DNA of 64,000 nucleotides from Marinilabiliales bacterium (GCA_002869385.1 PKTB01000003.1:1-64000), one strand, 5' to 3'; counted from the stretch's first letter, positions 9,033-19,173 are shown. Notes: generated from the letters alone by a model not told the origin. Program-made: numbers and translations.

Positions 9033-11012
9033 TTAGTTATTAGCTTCTTCAATTTTTTTGCTTGCGGCTTCATATCTCTCAGTAAATCCCGGAATGTCAT
9101 GACAATCATACAATTCTTCCCACTCCTCACTATACTTACCAAATTGTTCCATTAACTCTGTCAATTGATTAATTGCATCCATATCCATTGGGTTGGTCTG
9201 AACTCTTTTAGCAATTGGGGCATATTTGTCAGCAAAGTCTTCATATCTCAACAGAAACTCTTCACAGTCTGAATTTGCAGAAGGGGAATTTTCATCGATA
9301 ATATTACCATCTGAATTATTTGTTTGTGTCCCGGAACCTGAATTATTATCTGCATAATTTGAATTTATTCCGGAATAAGGTCTATCTCTATCCTGAACTA
9401 AAATATTACCGATTTGAGATATAGGAAAAGAACTACCTGAACCTATGCATTTATTTTCAACAAGTACAGATCCTTCTTCTTCTCCTTCCTGAGTTAGTTT
9501 CAGTTTAAAAGTTATCACACTTACCTCGTCGTTAGTTTCAGGATGTGATTCATCTAAACAAAATACAGAAAAAATAACATCTCCAAAACCTTCACCTTCT
9601 GGCACGGTCATACTAATATCAGCAGTTCCATTACCAATATCCTCAATTTTAACATAATCCGGCTTTATTATTGTGTAAAATGAAATCTTGTCGCACTCAG
9701 AATCTAATGCTGAGATACTACCCCTCCAAGATTCTCCGGGAGCAATATTTGTTTTACCAGTATATCCTGAAATATATGGCGGGTAATTGCAATTCTTAAA
9801 TTCTGAATTATCTGTAACCGTAATATAATACAAGTTATTGTCATAATTGGAAACATGAAATAAATGAATTTTATCTTTACTGTCAATTATCATATCGACA
9901 AAGTCATTTTTATGATCACCAGGACCATCATATATCTTTGTCCATGATTGGTCGCACCCACATGAGCGAGTATATATTGTTGGATTTGACCTTCCAAATG
10001 CCACAAAGTATTTTCCTTGGCTATTAATTGCGATTGCAGGTGCACCTTTTGATGCAGCTTCGTCAAAAGGATGATCTATCATCCACTCTCCATTTCCACA
10101 TCCACTTTTATCCAATACATTAATTCCATAAAACCAATTTAATCCTTCCTCAACCCAATCAAAATAATCATAAAAAACAAACACCGGGTTTCCTGCAGGA
10201 TTTGTAGTAATAGATATCTGATGTTTCCAGGCATTCATCTCGCCAGGTTGAGAGAATTTTTCAAAAGCCTCAATATCCCATTCACCACCAGAGATTTTCT
10301 TAGATGCAAAATGCAAATCTCTATCACCACCAATAGTAATATAAACCATATCCCCTGCTGTAGCAATAGATGGATCAGCACCATAACTAAACTCATTAAC
10401 GATACCCGGAATAATCATCTCCATTTCCCAAACATCAGAATTTGCAGACTTGTACCAATATGTTGCAGACATCCAGTGATTTGATCCATCCTCTTCGTAT
10501 ACAGTTGCACAGGCATATAAATGCAATCCTCCGTTTTTATCAACACACATATCAGAATATTCATCAAATAAATAGAATTTTTTCATATCTGAATCAATAT
10601 TACCATCTTTAAAACTCCATTCTCCTTCACAATCCGACACATGCTTTGTTTGCCAATATATGTTTTCCTTATAAGTTCCAAACATCACAATTGTAATATT
10701 GTCATTAGCATCTATTGCAATATTTGGAAAAGTAGATGCATCTTTTGTTTCCTCATCTTTACTATCATAATATTTCAGATGTTGATATTTCCATTCTCCT
10801 GATCTATTAGTTCCGAAATAGACATGATTATCATATCCTACAAAGACGATGTAAAGATTGTCCTTACTATCAACAGCAGACTTAACATGCTGTATTCGAG
10901 CACTAGAGTTTTCATCTGTATAAATAATCTGCTCATTTATCTGATATTCCTGACTTTTTATAACACTTACTATTCCTAGAAATAATAATAAAACGAATGT
11001 TAGTTTTTTCAT
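9033..11012 (-). CDS. Secreted beta-propeller (BNR/sialidase-fold-like) protein, function unknown
   Basis: 659 residues. A signal peptide ends near SVIKSQ. Residues about 25-410 form propeller-like repeats with phrases such as DSKDNLYIVFVG, DANDNITIVMFG and NSQGKYFVAFGRS, typical of BNR or sialidase-fold blades. An Ig-like domain spans about 412-510 (PPYISGYTGKTNIAPGESW). A low-complexity Asn/Ser linker follows, then a helical C-terminus rich in Glu and Ala. I see no catalytic Arg triad that would support calling it a sialidase, and no T9SS YPNP motif. It appears to be the first gene of a 3-gene group with the two FG-GAP paralogues. Confidence 0.7.
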   Translation of the reverse strand: MKKLTFVLLLFLGIVSVIKSQEYQINEQIIYTDENSSARIQHVKSAVDSKDNLYIVFVGYDNHVYFGTNRSGEWKYQHLKYYDSKDEETKDASTFPNIAIDANDNITIVMFGTYKENIYWQTKHVSDCEGEWSFKDGNIDSDMKKFYLFDEYSDMCVDKNGGLHLYACATVYEEDGSNHWMSATYWYKSANSDVWEMEMIIPGIVNEFSYGADPSIATAGDMVYITIGGDRDLHFASKKISGGEWDIEAFEKFSQPGEMNAWKHQISITTNPAGNPVFVFYDYFDWVEEGLNWFYGINVLDKSGCGNGEWMIDHPFDEAASKGAPAIAINSQGKYFVAFGRSNPTIYTRSCGCDQSWTKIYDGPGDHKNDFVDMIIDSKDKIHLFHVSNYDNNLYYITVTDNSEFKNCNYPPYISGYTGKTNIAPGESWRGSISALDSECDKISFYTIIKPDYVKIEDIGNGTADISMTVPEGEGFGDVIFSVFCLDESHPETNDEVSVITFKLKLTQEGEEEGSVLVENKCIGSGSSFPISQIGNILVQDRDRPYSGINSNYADNNSGSGTQTNNSDGNIIDENSPSANSDCEEFLLRYEDFADKYAPIAKRVQTNPMDMDAINQLTELMEQFGKYSEEWEELYDCHDIPGFTERYEAASKKIEEANN

Positions 11013-11089
11013 TTTTGAATTAGTTTAATTTATGATTTAAAATTATTATAAAACTATATATTTTGTATACAATTCACAAATCCATTTTG

Positions 11090-11482
11090 TTAAGATTTAT
11101 CAATTTTAACACTCTGACAATTTTCTTTTCTATATTGAGAAGGAGTCATTCCTGATTCCGCTTTAAAGGCTGCAATAAAACTTGTCCGGTTATTAAATCC
11201 AACTGCATTAGCCACAGATTCAATTGTGTACTTTTCGCATTTATCCAGTTTAATAAGGATTAAAGCATCATTTATCCTCCTTTTATTAATAATCAAATTA
11301 AAGTTCATATTAAAATGTTTATTAAGAGTTTGAGATAAATACTGTCGGTTTGTATTTATAATTTGTGCAATTAAATTCAGATTTATTCCGGCTTGTAAAT
11401 ACACTTTTTTTACATCCATCAATATCATGAATTCAGTTAAAATCTCTTTTTCTCTTTCTGAAGATAAACTATCATTTGCCAT
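11090..11482 (-). CDS. Stand-alone AraC-type DNA-binding protein
   Basis: 130 residues, made almost entirely of an AraC/XylS double helix-turn-helix. Landmarks are the first HTH (LNLIAQIINTNRQYLSQTL) and the second with VGFNNRTSFIAAFKAESG and MTPSQYRKE. The order and wording match the C-terminus of the adjacent TPR/AraC protein (NRQYISKTIN, SGFSNRTSFISAFK), so it looks like a shortened duplicate without sensor or membrane parts. It may compete for or share sites with its full-length neighbour (inference). A good Bacteroidota promoter lies 18 bp upstream. Confidence 0.8.
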   Translation of the reverse strand: MANDSLSSEREKEILTEFMILMDVKKVYLQAGINLNLIAQIINTNRQYLSQTLNKHFNMNFNLIINKRRINDALILIKLDKCEKYTIESVANAVGFNNRTSFIAAFKAESGMTPSQYRKENCQSVKIDKS

Positions 11483-11499
11483 CTCAAATTGTTTTGACG

Positions 11500-11531
11500 C
11501 AAATATATCTTTGATTCAATTTAAGTACAAT
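11500..11531 (-). promoter_or_regulatory. Bacteroidota-type promoter for the stand-alone AraC gene
   Basis: Read on the minus strand, a -7 element TATATTTG (11507-11500) matches TAnnTTTG. ATTG (11531-11528) lies 20 nt upstream in the -33 position. Spacing is as expected, and the start codon is about 18 bp downstream of the -7 box. Confidence 0.5.
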
Positions 11532-11564
11532 TATACTATGTTAGGATTGGTAAATATTAACAAT

Positions 11565-13298
11565 TCAATTTTCAAAATCTGTTGAATTTGCTTTAAAATA
11601 AGAAGGCGTTACTCCGGTATATTTCTTAAATGCAGAGATAAATGATGTTCTGTTACTAAATCCGGAACATTCAGCGATACCCTCTAAAGTATACTTATCA
11701 TATTCAGGGTCAATTAGAAGTTTTCTGGCCTCTTTAACACGATATTCATTAATAAAAGTGCTAAAATTTTTACTAAAACATTCATTTATAGTCTTAGAAA
11801 TATATTGTCTGTTACTTTCTAGAGCTTTTGCTAACTTATCTATTGTAAAGTCAGATTGCAAATAAGGTTTCTCCTTAATAAAATATTTTAATAATTTATC
11901 AGCAAGGTCACTATTTTCATTTATACTCTTATCTGTCTGTTGAATAATTACTTCTTCCTTTGTTTGCTCACATTTTACAGCTTGCACGTTCATTTTAACC
12001 AGAGCCTTATATGCTTTTTGCTTTTGTATATAAAACTTCCAGATTATTAATGTAAGAATGACAGTTACAGCAAGTATTGATGCCAGAATGATTATAAAGA
12101 ATCTTTGCTTTTGGCTTTTATCTTTCTCTAGTTGATTCTGAATATTTAATAATTCTATTTTCTGCTTTCTCTTTTCTGTTTGATATTTAGTATCTACTTC
12201 GGCAATTTTTTCGAGAGACTCAATACTATAAACACTATCAATACAAATATTATATTCGTTAAAATAGTTTTGTGCACTTTCATTATCACCATTTATCAGG
12301 CTTATTTCAAATAGATAGCTTACAGATTCTGCAATGCCATCGTAGTTGTTTTCTGTTTTAGCCATTTCATAAGCTTCTAAAGCATATTTTTCAGCTTCTT
12401 CGAAATTACCAAGTTTAAGATAAACACTGCTCAAAGAGTTTTTTGAGATTCTTATTCCATAATAATGATTAAGTTCTTCTTCAATTTCAAGGGATTTATG
12501 GTGATAATCCAAAGCTTTCTGATAATCTCTTAGGTTAAAATAAACATTTCCAAGGTTTCCGTAAGCAGCTGCGATTCCAGTATCCCAACCAATTTCTTTA
12601 GAATAAAGTAATGTTAACTCATAATACTCTATTGCCTGAGTATAGTTTTCATGTATTTTTTCGAGCATGGCAAGCTGATTATATATTCTCGCATACATCG
12701 TTTTATCCTCAACAATACTATTGAGTTCCAGTGCATTTTTTATATATTCGTCAGCCTTTTCATATTGTTCAATCGATCTGTACACACCTCCAATATTCAT
12801 GTATGAATCTATTAGGAATATTGTATCATTAGCTTTATCACTTATTTTTGATGCTTCGATATAATTAACAATTGCATTATCGTAATCACCGCTATATTCG
12901 TAAACTAAACCCATATTTTTATATGCATTAGCAATTCCTAATTCATAATCTGCATTTTTACTTAATTCCAGAAACTTATTAAAACATATTATTGCGCTAT
13001 CATGCATTCCTATAGTTTCATAACATATACCAATAAAATTCATCATATCAGCTGCCTCGTGAAGCTTCCCTATCTGCCCGGCATATTTATTTGCATTATA
13101 ATAGTATGGAATTGCAGTTTCCATATCCTGAATTTCTGAAAAATAGTACGCTGCCAAATCTTGATTAGCATCAAATCTTTCTAGATTTGTTTTTGCCGTT
13201 TTAAGCTCAACAAAAAGTTAATCTTCTTTTGTTTGAGAGTACACAAAACCATTATATAGTAATGTAAATAATAAAATGGTTAGCCAGAATTTATTCAT
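11565..13298 (-). CDS. TPR-containing membrane AraC-family regulator, interrupted by in-frame TAA
   Basis: The full frame starts at the ATG at 13296-13298 and gives a signal peptide (FWLTILLFTLLYNGFVYSQ). It meets TAA at 13218-13220, then continues for 550 codons. The continuing part has eight or so TPR units (EKADEYIKNALELN, YQKALDYHHKSLEIE), a coiled coil (KRKQKIELLNIQNQLEKDK), a transmembrane helix (FFIIILASILAVTVILTLI), and an AraC DNA-binding domain ending near TGVTPSYFKAN. This is a known Bacteroidota layout: periplasmic TPR sensor, one membrane span, cytoplasmic HTH. Without passage through the TAA the signal peptide is lost. A TTG at 13155-13157 could restart translation but would leave the TPRs in the cytosol. 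Confidence 0.75.
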
Positions 13299-13413
13299 TT
13301 GGGTTTTAGTTTGTTACAAAATTACTAATCAATTCGTTAAAAAACATGATAAAATACCGATTAATTCTATATAGGTTAGTAATAACAATATAGGACAGAC
13401 TATTTTCCAAAAC

Positions 13414-13447
13414 AAAACGAGCTTGACCAGGTGGCCAAACTCGTTTT
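13414..13447 (-). terminator. Rho-independent terminator after the 13470-14135 gene
   Basis: The stem AAAACGAG / CTCGTTTT (13414-13421, 13440-13447) has an inner pairing of TTGaCCA with TGGCCAA. Read on the minus strand it is followed by a T-rich tract. It lies 22 bp after the stop of the barrel-like gene. Confidence 0.75.
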
Positions 13448-13469
13448 CAAAACCATATAAAACTTACCA

Positions 13470-14135
13470 TTAATATTTTGTCATTAGATTTTCGTCTTCT
13501 GCTTTAAATTTCCATCTAAAACCTATATTTGCACAAACATAGAGGTCTTTTTTCCATGAACCTGTATTATATGAATTGTAACCAATTTCAGGTTTAACAT
13601 ACAAAAAGAACCTTGGATGTCCGACTTCAATAACAGGACCTGCGCTTGCAAAGAAAGTAGATTTAGTTGTATCCGGATAATTTCCAACTGTAAATGTTCC
13701 TACCTTTGCTCCTGCTCCCAAATTTATTGGAAAATTTTTAAATAAAGTCCATTCATACATAAGGTATCCTTTATGCAGGTTTACATTATCTTTTCCTAAT
13801 GTAAATAATAAAACTCCAAGGTTCTCAGGTGTTCCCATTAAAGTATTAGACAAACCTATTCCAAAGCGATGGTGTTTTGATTGTATCATTAAATCTATTG
13901 TTGATTCACCAATAAATCCTGAATTTACAAGATTAGTACTAAGAATTGGTCCTAAGCCAAGACTTCCACCAATAATGAAATAGTCTAATTTAAAATCGCT
14001 TGCTGCGGCATTACTTGAACTTGAGGTTGTCGTATTACTTGTACTACCCGAATTAGTATTTACGATTTCTCTTCCTTGTCCAAAAATAGTTAGAGAAAGA
14101 AGAAGTGCTAAAGTTGTTGTTGCTAGTGTTTTCAT
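13470..14135 (-). CDS. Predicted outer-membrane beta-barrel-like protein
   Basis: 221 residues. A signal peptide (TTLALLLSLTIFGQ) is followed by a Ser/Thr/Asn-rich linker and a series of alternating amphipathic strands with Gly turns (FIIGGSLGLGPIL, HRFGIGLSNTLMG, NLGAGAKVGTF, FFLYVKPEIGYNSY, LYVCANIGFRWKF). This fits an 8- to 10-stranded barrel of the porin-like group. A terminator follows the gene. There is no specific family I can name. Confidence 0.6.
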   Translation of the reverse strand: MKTLATTTLALLLSLTIFGQGREIVNTNSGSTSNTTTSSSSNAAASDFKLDYFIIGGSLGLGPILSTNLVNSGFIGESTIDLMIQSKHHRFGIGLSNTLMGTPENLGVLLFTLGKDNVNLHKGYLMYEWTLFKNFPINLGAGAKVGTFTVGNYPDTTKSTFFASAGPVIEVGHPRFFLYVKPEIGYNSYNTGSWKKDLYVCANIGFRWKFKAEDENLMTKY

Positions 14136-14249
14136 AATTCTTTGTTTTAAATGTTTAGTACAAAACTAGCACCACACCGGAGGCAAGTCAATGAGTATTG
14201 AGTAAATGGTAAGAACTGATTATTTTACGGTAGAAATATGGAGATAAAA

Positions 14250-14280
14250 AAATGTCCCACAATAAAATTGCAGGACATTT
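14250..14280 (-). terminator. Rho-independent terminator after the SH3-like lipoprotein gene
   Basis: Stem AAATGTCC (14250-14257) / GGACATTT (14273-14280), with inner CAAT/ATTG pairing. Read on the minus strand it ends in a run of Ts. It lies 20 bp after the stop at 14300. Confidence 0.8.
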
Positions 14281-14299
14281 AATGTAGTATTTTAGTTAA

Positions 14300-14650
14300 T
14301 TATCTATCTAAACAGCTTTCTGGGATCCATCCTGTAACATTATTTGGTCCGGACATAAGTTTAACCTTAACCCATTCTCCGTCTTCTTCTAAAAGTTCAA
14401 CCTGATCATCACCCCAAACTGCATAATAAGTTTCAAAACCTTGAATATCACTTGCAATTTCGTTAACAAGGCCTCCACTTTCTTCACCAGGTCCTGTATA
14501 AATAGTCTGGTTATCACACTTAATTACAAACTCTTTTTGCACATCTTCATCTTTATCATTATCATATTTTTTAGAATCACTACCACCACAAGCTACAATA
14601 GCTACAGATGCGATTAAAGCAAAGATTAAATATAAAGCTTTCATTTTCAT
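14300..14650 (-). CDS. SH3-domain-like lipoprotein
   Basis: 116 residues. The SPII signal has a lipobox at ASVAIVACGG (Cys about 21), followed by a charged Asp/Lys linker. A C-terminal SH3b-like domain follows (CDNQTIYTGPGEESGGLV, EEDGEWVKVKLM, VTGWIPESCLD), with the typical WV.V.....GW. layout. Such domains often bind cell wall or peptides, but no partner is evident. It lies 19 bp downstream of another lipoprotein gene, so the two are likely co-transcribed. Confidence 0.7.
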   Translation of the reverse strand: MKMKALYLIFALIASVAIVACGGSDSKKYDNDKDEDVQKEFVIKCDNQTIYTGPGEESGGLVNEIASDIQGFETYYAVWGDDQVELLEEDGEWVKVKLMSGPNNVTGWIPESCLDR

Positions 14651-14669
14651 TTTAATTGATTTTAGTTAT

Positions 14670-15515
14670 TTACATTTCGATTGGATACTCTTCTCCTAAA
14701 TATGTTACTGTTGCATCATTATCACAAGTTCCATCACCATAATCAATAGTCATAGTAGATAGTCCTTCAATGTCAACATCAAGTAGGCCTGCTCTAATCC
14801 AGTTACAACAAACTTTCACATCTAATTGTTGTTGAACAGTTAGAACATAAGCAATACTGTCAGAACTTAAGCCATTCTGATTTCCAGTAATATAATATAC
14901 GTCATCACAAATATCCAGAACAGTTGGTTCACCCTCTGCCCATTCGCGAGTAGTATTCTCTTCGTAATTAATAACCTTATTCGTTACCGGAACTGTTACT
15001 TTTCCATCATTAATTTCGACAGTATAAACATAATTTTCATCTGCATTACGTCCGGTATTAGTAACAATCTGAGTTCCTTCAACTTTATAATCGTTTTGAT
15101 AATATTCATCAAATGTAATTGTAATAACAGTTCCCTCTTCGCGATAAAAACCGGTTGTTTCAAAATTAATTACACCTCTACGATATCTTCCATCTGTACA
15201 TAAATAATTTGTCTCACCATAATCTACAACAACGGTTTTTGGCCAAGTAACTGCATCAAAAGGTGTTATTGTTATTGTAGGACCTTCTTTTGTACCATTC
15301 TTAGTACCATCAATTTGTTCATCTGTATATTTAGCTGCATCATCTGCTTCGCTAAATGAATCGCTAAAAAGTTTATTAACCAATGCATATTCTGCAATGG
15401 CATTAAGAGCTTCTTGAGTAGTTGGCGGAGTGTCAATAGGCTCCGGATCATCCTTACAAGAAAACATTACTATCCCTAATACCGAGATAAGAAATAATAC
15501 TAAATACTTTTTCAT
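14670..15515 (-). CDS. Lipoprotein of unknown function
   Basis: 281 residues with an SPII signal (LFLISVLGIVMFSCKDD, lipobox Cys about 20) and a Pro-rich tether (EPIDTPPTTQ). The body is beta-rich with no motif I recognise (TWPKTVVVDYGETNYLCTDG, RRGVINFETTGFYREEG, GDGTCDNDATVTYLGEEYPI). The repeated phrase about converting to a fixed 'YG' turn suggests a family common to Bacteroidales, but I cannot name it. It is followed by the SH3-like lipoprotein and preceded by the lipoate ligase gene 26 bp upstream. Confidence 0.6.
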   Translation of the reverse strand: MKKYLVLFLISVLGIVMFSCKDDPEPIDTPPTTQEALNAIAEYALVNKLFSDSFSEADDAAKYTDEQIDGTKNGTKEGPTITITPFDAVTWPKTVVVDYGETNYLCTDGRYRRGVINFETTGFYREEGTVITITFDEYYQNDYKVEGTQIVTNTGRNADENYVYTVEINDGKVTVPVTNKVINYEENTTREWAEGEPTVLDICDDVYYITGNQNGLSSDSIAYVLTVQQQLDVKVCCNWIRAGLLDVDIEGLSTMTIDYGDGTCDNDATVTYLGEEYPIEM

Positions 15516-15541
15516 AATAGTTTGTTTTTATTTATTGCAAT

Positions 15542-16534
15542 TTAATCATTTTTCTCAAAAGTCGCAGCAAACTCCTCAAGCTCAATTCCTGACATATAGT
15601 TATTAAAATCCAAACTACTCAATGCTGAGATAACAGATTTTTTTCTCAAGTTACACCCAATAAGCTTTTCCTCAATCTCAGACATTGGTCGTTTTGAAAA
15701 GAAATCTCCAAAGATTCTAACTTGTTCGATTTTACATTCTTCTTCTTTTAAATACAGCTCATAGTTTCCGTATTTATTCGCTCCTGTATTATATAAAGGT
15801 AAGCCTAGTTCTTGTCCAAAATTCCACTCCCAGGTCTAATACTTCTCCTCAACCAATTTATTTACATTATCTATATCTTCTTTTGAAAGATTATATAAAA
15901 CAGCTTCAGGGTAAATACTTCTTATATAGTTTAAGAACAATTCAAATACCTTTTCAACAGAATACATGTCCTCCAAATGCTCTGCAAGATTAGTAACTCT
16001 TTCGTGATTAGATCTAAGAGCTCTATCTGCATATTTTTCTGAGTTAAACTTCAAAGCATCTACTAAAGATTTCATATTTGAATAGACTAACAATGTTCCA
16101 TGATGCAGAATCTTTCCGTCAATCTTCAATCTTGCGTGACCACTGAACTTTTTATCATCAATTACGAGATCGTTTCTTCCGGCAAATTCAGACTCTAATT
16201 CTAATTTCTCACGAACAAAGTTAAGTATAATATTGCATACTTTACTAAAATCATTGACCGCAGAACCATCATCATAATATATATGTGAAAAATTTATATT
16301 TCCGTGATCCTGAAACACAGTTCCACCTCCAGAGAGTCTGCGTACAACCTTTACATTATTCTGTTTTACGTATAGAACGTTAATCTCATCATAAGTATAC
16401 TGATGAGCACCAACAATAATTGAAGGCTCATTTACTGCAGTTATAAAGAATTCCTCATCAAAGTTATTAATCAGATATTCTTCAAGCGCAATATTGAAAT
16501 ATGCATTTGTGGATTCGGATTTTATAATATACAT
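15542..16534 (-). CDS. lplA: Lipoate-protein ligase A, interrupted by in-frame TAG
   Basis: The enzyme attaches lipoate (via lipoyl-AMP) to the E2 and H subunits of 2-oxoacid dehydrogenases and the glycine cleavage system. The N-terminal catalytic domain has RRLSGGGTVFQDHGNINFS, a Lys at DDKKFSGHARL and LHHGTLLVYS, all canonical. After residue 232 a TAG (15836-15838) falls between EEKY and TWEWNFGQ. The latter is the strongly conserved linker motif to the small C-terminal domain. The same frame then runs 98 more codons to TAA at 15542-15544. The total of about 330 codons matches full-length LplA. Without readthrough the accessory domain is missing. Confidence 0.85.
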
Positions 16535-16615
16535 AGATGTGTTTTTAAATTTATTTTGTAAAGCTAAAAGTAAATTTTAAGAAATGCAAGTTATTAATAC
16601 CACATAACAATATAT

Positions 16616-17419
16616 TTATCTTTCAGTTTGGGTATATCTCTTTTGATAAACTCCGTATTTATAAACTATTACAGATATTAAATCATATTCTGTAAGCTTC
16701 ATAATAAAATCATGTGAAAAGTTACACCATTCAATAAAAAGATTTGCTTCTTCCTGACTTAAACCTGTAATATCCATTATGAGTTTTTTGCTAACTTTTT
16801 GCTCAATAGCATTATATAAATCATCCTGTTGCTGAATTTCTTCGAGTTTACGTCTTTCTTTACCCTCTTTACTAAACATATCATACAAAGCAGATATTGG
16901 ACTAAATACTAAACCAAATCCTGGAGCATTTACTATTGTGTAATAATCCAAGTCTTTAGGTCTAAAAGGAAAATTTCTGGCTGCATAAGTATAATCATCA
17001 TCAGGTAAACGCATATTTGTCAACTCGTATTCAAGCTGCTTATACTTTTTTAGTGCTATAATATCAATTGAATTAAGCTCATATATCTTGGTGTCAAGAA
17101 ATACGATTAAGGGTTTCATATTATCAGTTGCAGAGTCATTAATAACAACATATTTCCTATCATATCCTAAACTTGAAAATGTTAATGTATCATTCATTTT
17201 TGCATTGAGCATAAAATAGCCGGCAGTATCAGTAATTGTTCCCGATCTGGTTCTTTTTACATAGACATTTACATATGGTAATGGTTCGCCGCTAGATTCT
17301 TCAAAAACATATCCTGCAATAATTACACGATCTGTCATTTTAATAAACTGTGCAGATAATTGTTGGTTTACAATTAAAATGATGATAAAAGTGAATAATA
17401 TACGTAAAACTCTATTCAA
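16616..17419 (-). CDS. Secreted or envelope protein with carboxypeptidase-regulatory-like domain
   Basis: 267 residues. A signal peptide (IIILIVNQQLSAQ) precedes a CarboxypepD_reg-like beta-sandwich at about 33-115 (IIAGYVFEESSGEPLPYVNV, GTITDTAGYFMLNAK, LTFSSLGYDRKYVVIN). This is the domain type found at the N-terminus of TonB-dependent transporters, but no plug or barrel follows. The C-terminal half is helical and charged (RRKLEEIQQQDDLYNAIEQ). The family is common in Bacteroidota; role unknown. Confidence 0.7.
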   Translation of the reverse strand: MNRVLRILFTFIIILIVNQQLSAQFIKMTDRVIIAGYVFEESSGEPLPYVNVYVKRTRSGTITDTAGYFMLNAKMNDTLTFSSLGYDRKYVVINDSATDNMKPLIVFLDTKIYELNSIDIIALKKYKQLEYELTNMRLPDDDYTYAARNFPFRPKDLDYYTIVNAPGFGLVFSPISALYDMFSKEGKERRKLEEIQQQDDLYNAIEQKVSKKLIMDITGLSQEEANLFIEWCNFSHDFIMKLTEYDLISVIVYKYGVYQKRYTQTER

Positions 17420-17482
17420 ATAAATTTATCTTGTGTTGTGAGTTAAACGAAAAGAAAGCCGTTTTATTTGTGTTTTTAAGAA

Positions 17483-18955
17483 TTAATTAAATATTTTCTT
17501 TAAAAACTCTTTGGTTGTGCCTTTATATGTTTTATGATAAAACTCATTGGTTTTATTTGAATATTCATAGTCTTTGGCATATTCAGCAAAGTTTTTAGCT
17601 ATATCTTCTATTGCATCCAAAGCATATTTCAACTCATCATTAGTCGTTGTCGGATGCATTGAAAAACGAATCCACCCGGGCTTTTCTGAAAGGTCACCTG
17701 AAGTTATTTTCTTAGTAATTTCATGTGATTTTTCAAGACTAACATCTAAAAGGTAATGCCCGTAAGTACCTGCACATGCGCATCCACCTCTAACCTGCAC
17801 TCCATAAAGGTCATTTAGTAACTTCACAACCAAATTATAATGTACTCCTTCGATATAAAAAGAAATCACACTTAATCTATCTCTAAACTCATCTGCTAAA
17901 ATTCTTATATTCTCTATCTTTTCTAGTTTCTCAAAAGCGATTTCAAGAAGTTCCTTTTCTCTTTTAAAGATATTGTCAACGCCCATTTCGTCCTTAATCT
18001 TTATTGCAAGAGCAGTGCGCATGCATTGTAAAAAACCGGGAGTCCCGCCGTCCTCACGAGCCTCAATATCCGAGAAGTACATATATTCTCCCCATGGGTT
18101 TGTCCATTCTACAGTTCCACCGCCCGGTTGATCAGGACTTTTACGATGATATAGCTTGCTATTAAAAATCAAGACCCCTGATGCACCGGGACCACCTAGA
18201 AACTTATGTGGTGAAAAGAATATTGCATCAAGGTGTGCACCATCCTCTTCTGGATGCATATCAATATCCTCATAAGGTGCTACTGCAGCAAAATCAATAA
18301 AACAATATCCTCCGTACTCATGCATTAGTTTTGCCATTTCACGATAAGGTGTATGTACTCCAGTAACATTTGAACAAGCAGTAAATGAACCTATTTTAAG
18401 CTTACGATTTTTGTGTTTCTCTAGTTTCGCTTTTAAATCATCTAAATCAACACGGAGATGCTCGTTTGGTTTTACAATTTCAACATCAGCAATGGTTTCA
18501 TACCATGATGTATGATTTGAATGATGCTCCATATGAGTAATGAATACAACCGGCCGTTCTGCCTCATCCAGACAAATATCTCCGCTTAACTTACCACAGG
18601 TTTTTAATCCGAGTATCCGCTGAAGCTTTACAACCGCAGCTGTCATTCCAAAACCAGGAGTTAATAAAACATCATCATGAGCAGCATTTACATGATCTTT
18701 TATTATTTTTTTCGCTTCATGATATGCATTGGTCATCATTGTTCCCGTAGTGTTTGACTCTGTATGGGTATTTGCTACAAAAGGACCAACAATATCACTC
18801 ATTGTATCTTCTAAAGGTTTATATAACCTTCCGCTGGCAATCCAATCTCCATAAATAATTTTCTTATTACAATAAGGAGTCTCACATTCTTTATCAAATC
18901 CTATTGTATTTTCCCTGAATTTCTGGAACCAATTTTCAAGTGTTGACATATACAC
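17483..18955 (-). CDS. Class V aminotransferase, cysteine desulfurase-like PLP enzyme
   Basis: 490 residues, longer than SufS/NifS (about 400). PLP features are the His cluster in THMEHHSNHTSW (PLP-stacking), FIDFAAVAPY, and the Schiff-base Lys in FFSPHKFLGGPGASG. A candidate catalytic Cys is in GGCACAGTYGHYLL. This suits a desulfurase-like enzyme using Cys or a related sulfur/selenium substrate, but the loop differs from classic SufS. Two starts lie 6 bp apart (MYM...); the second gives MSTLENWFQKF. No Suf or Isc partners are nearby, so an Fe-S role is not supported by context. Confidence 0.75.
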   Translation of the reverse strand: MYMSTLENWFQKFRENTIGFDKECETPYCNKKIIYGDWIASGRLYKPLEDTMSDIVGPFVANTHTESNTTGTMMTNAYHEAKKIIKDHVNAAHDDVLLTPGFGMTAAVVKLQRILGLKTCGKLSGDICLDEAERPVVFITHMEHHSNHTSWYETIADVEIVKPNEHLRVDLDDLKAKLEKHKNRKLKIGSFTACSNVTGVHTPYREMAKLMHEYGGYCFIDFAAVAPYEDIDMHPEEDGAHLDAIFFSPHKFLGGPGASGVLIFNSKLYHRKSPDQPGGGTVEWTNPWGEYMYFSDIEAREDGGTPGFLQCMRTALAIKIKDEMGVDNIFKREKELLEIAFEKLEKIENIRILADEFRDRLSVISFYIEGVHYNLVVKLLNDLYGVQVRGGCACAGTYGHYLLDVSLEKSHEITKKITSGDLSEKPGWIRFSMHPTTTNDELKYALDAIEDIAKNFAEYAKDYEYSNKTNEFYHKTYKGTTKEFLKKIFN

Positions 18956-19090
18956 AGTTGTTTTGAAAATTTATATTAGCAATCCATCACTCTTTTACCG
19001 ATGTAAAATTTGCGCAATTTAATTAAAATATTAAATGGGCACCAAGATGCAAATCAATTTATTCGAAATTGTTGAAAAAATGTTTTATAT

Positions 19091-19173
19091 GACCGAGGAC
19101 GGAAGACCGAAGTGAATCTCTAACCTAATGTTGATTATTGATTGTTGTTTATTGGTTATTGATTATTGATTCT
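19091..19173. repeat. Degenerate heptamer arrays between MscS and aminotransferase genes
   Basis: Two short period-7 blocks. 19091-19114 reads GACCGAG GACGGAA GACCGAA. 19131-19172 reads TTGATTA TTGATTG TTGTTTA TTGGTTA TTGATTA TTGATTC. The stop codon of the MscS gene (19163-19165, read on the minus strand as TAA) lies inside the second block. Confidence 0.8.

Noticed and set aside
9033..11012. Sialidase call for the propeller protein
   Set aside because: Blade-like repeats are visible, but no Arg triad or Tyr/Glu nucleophile motif.
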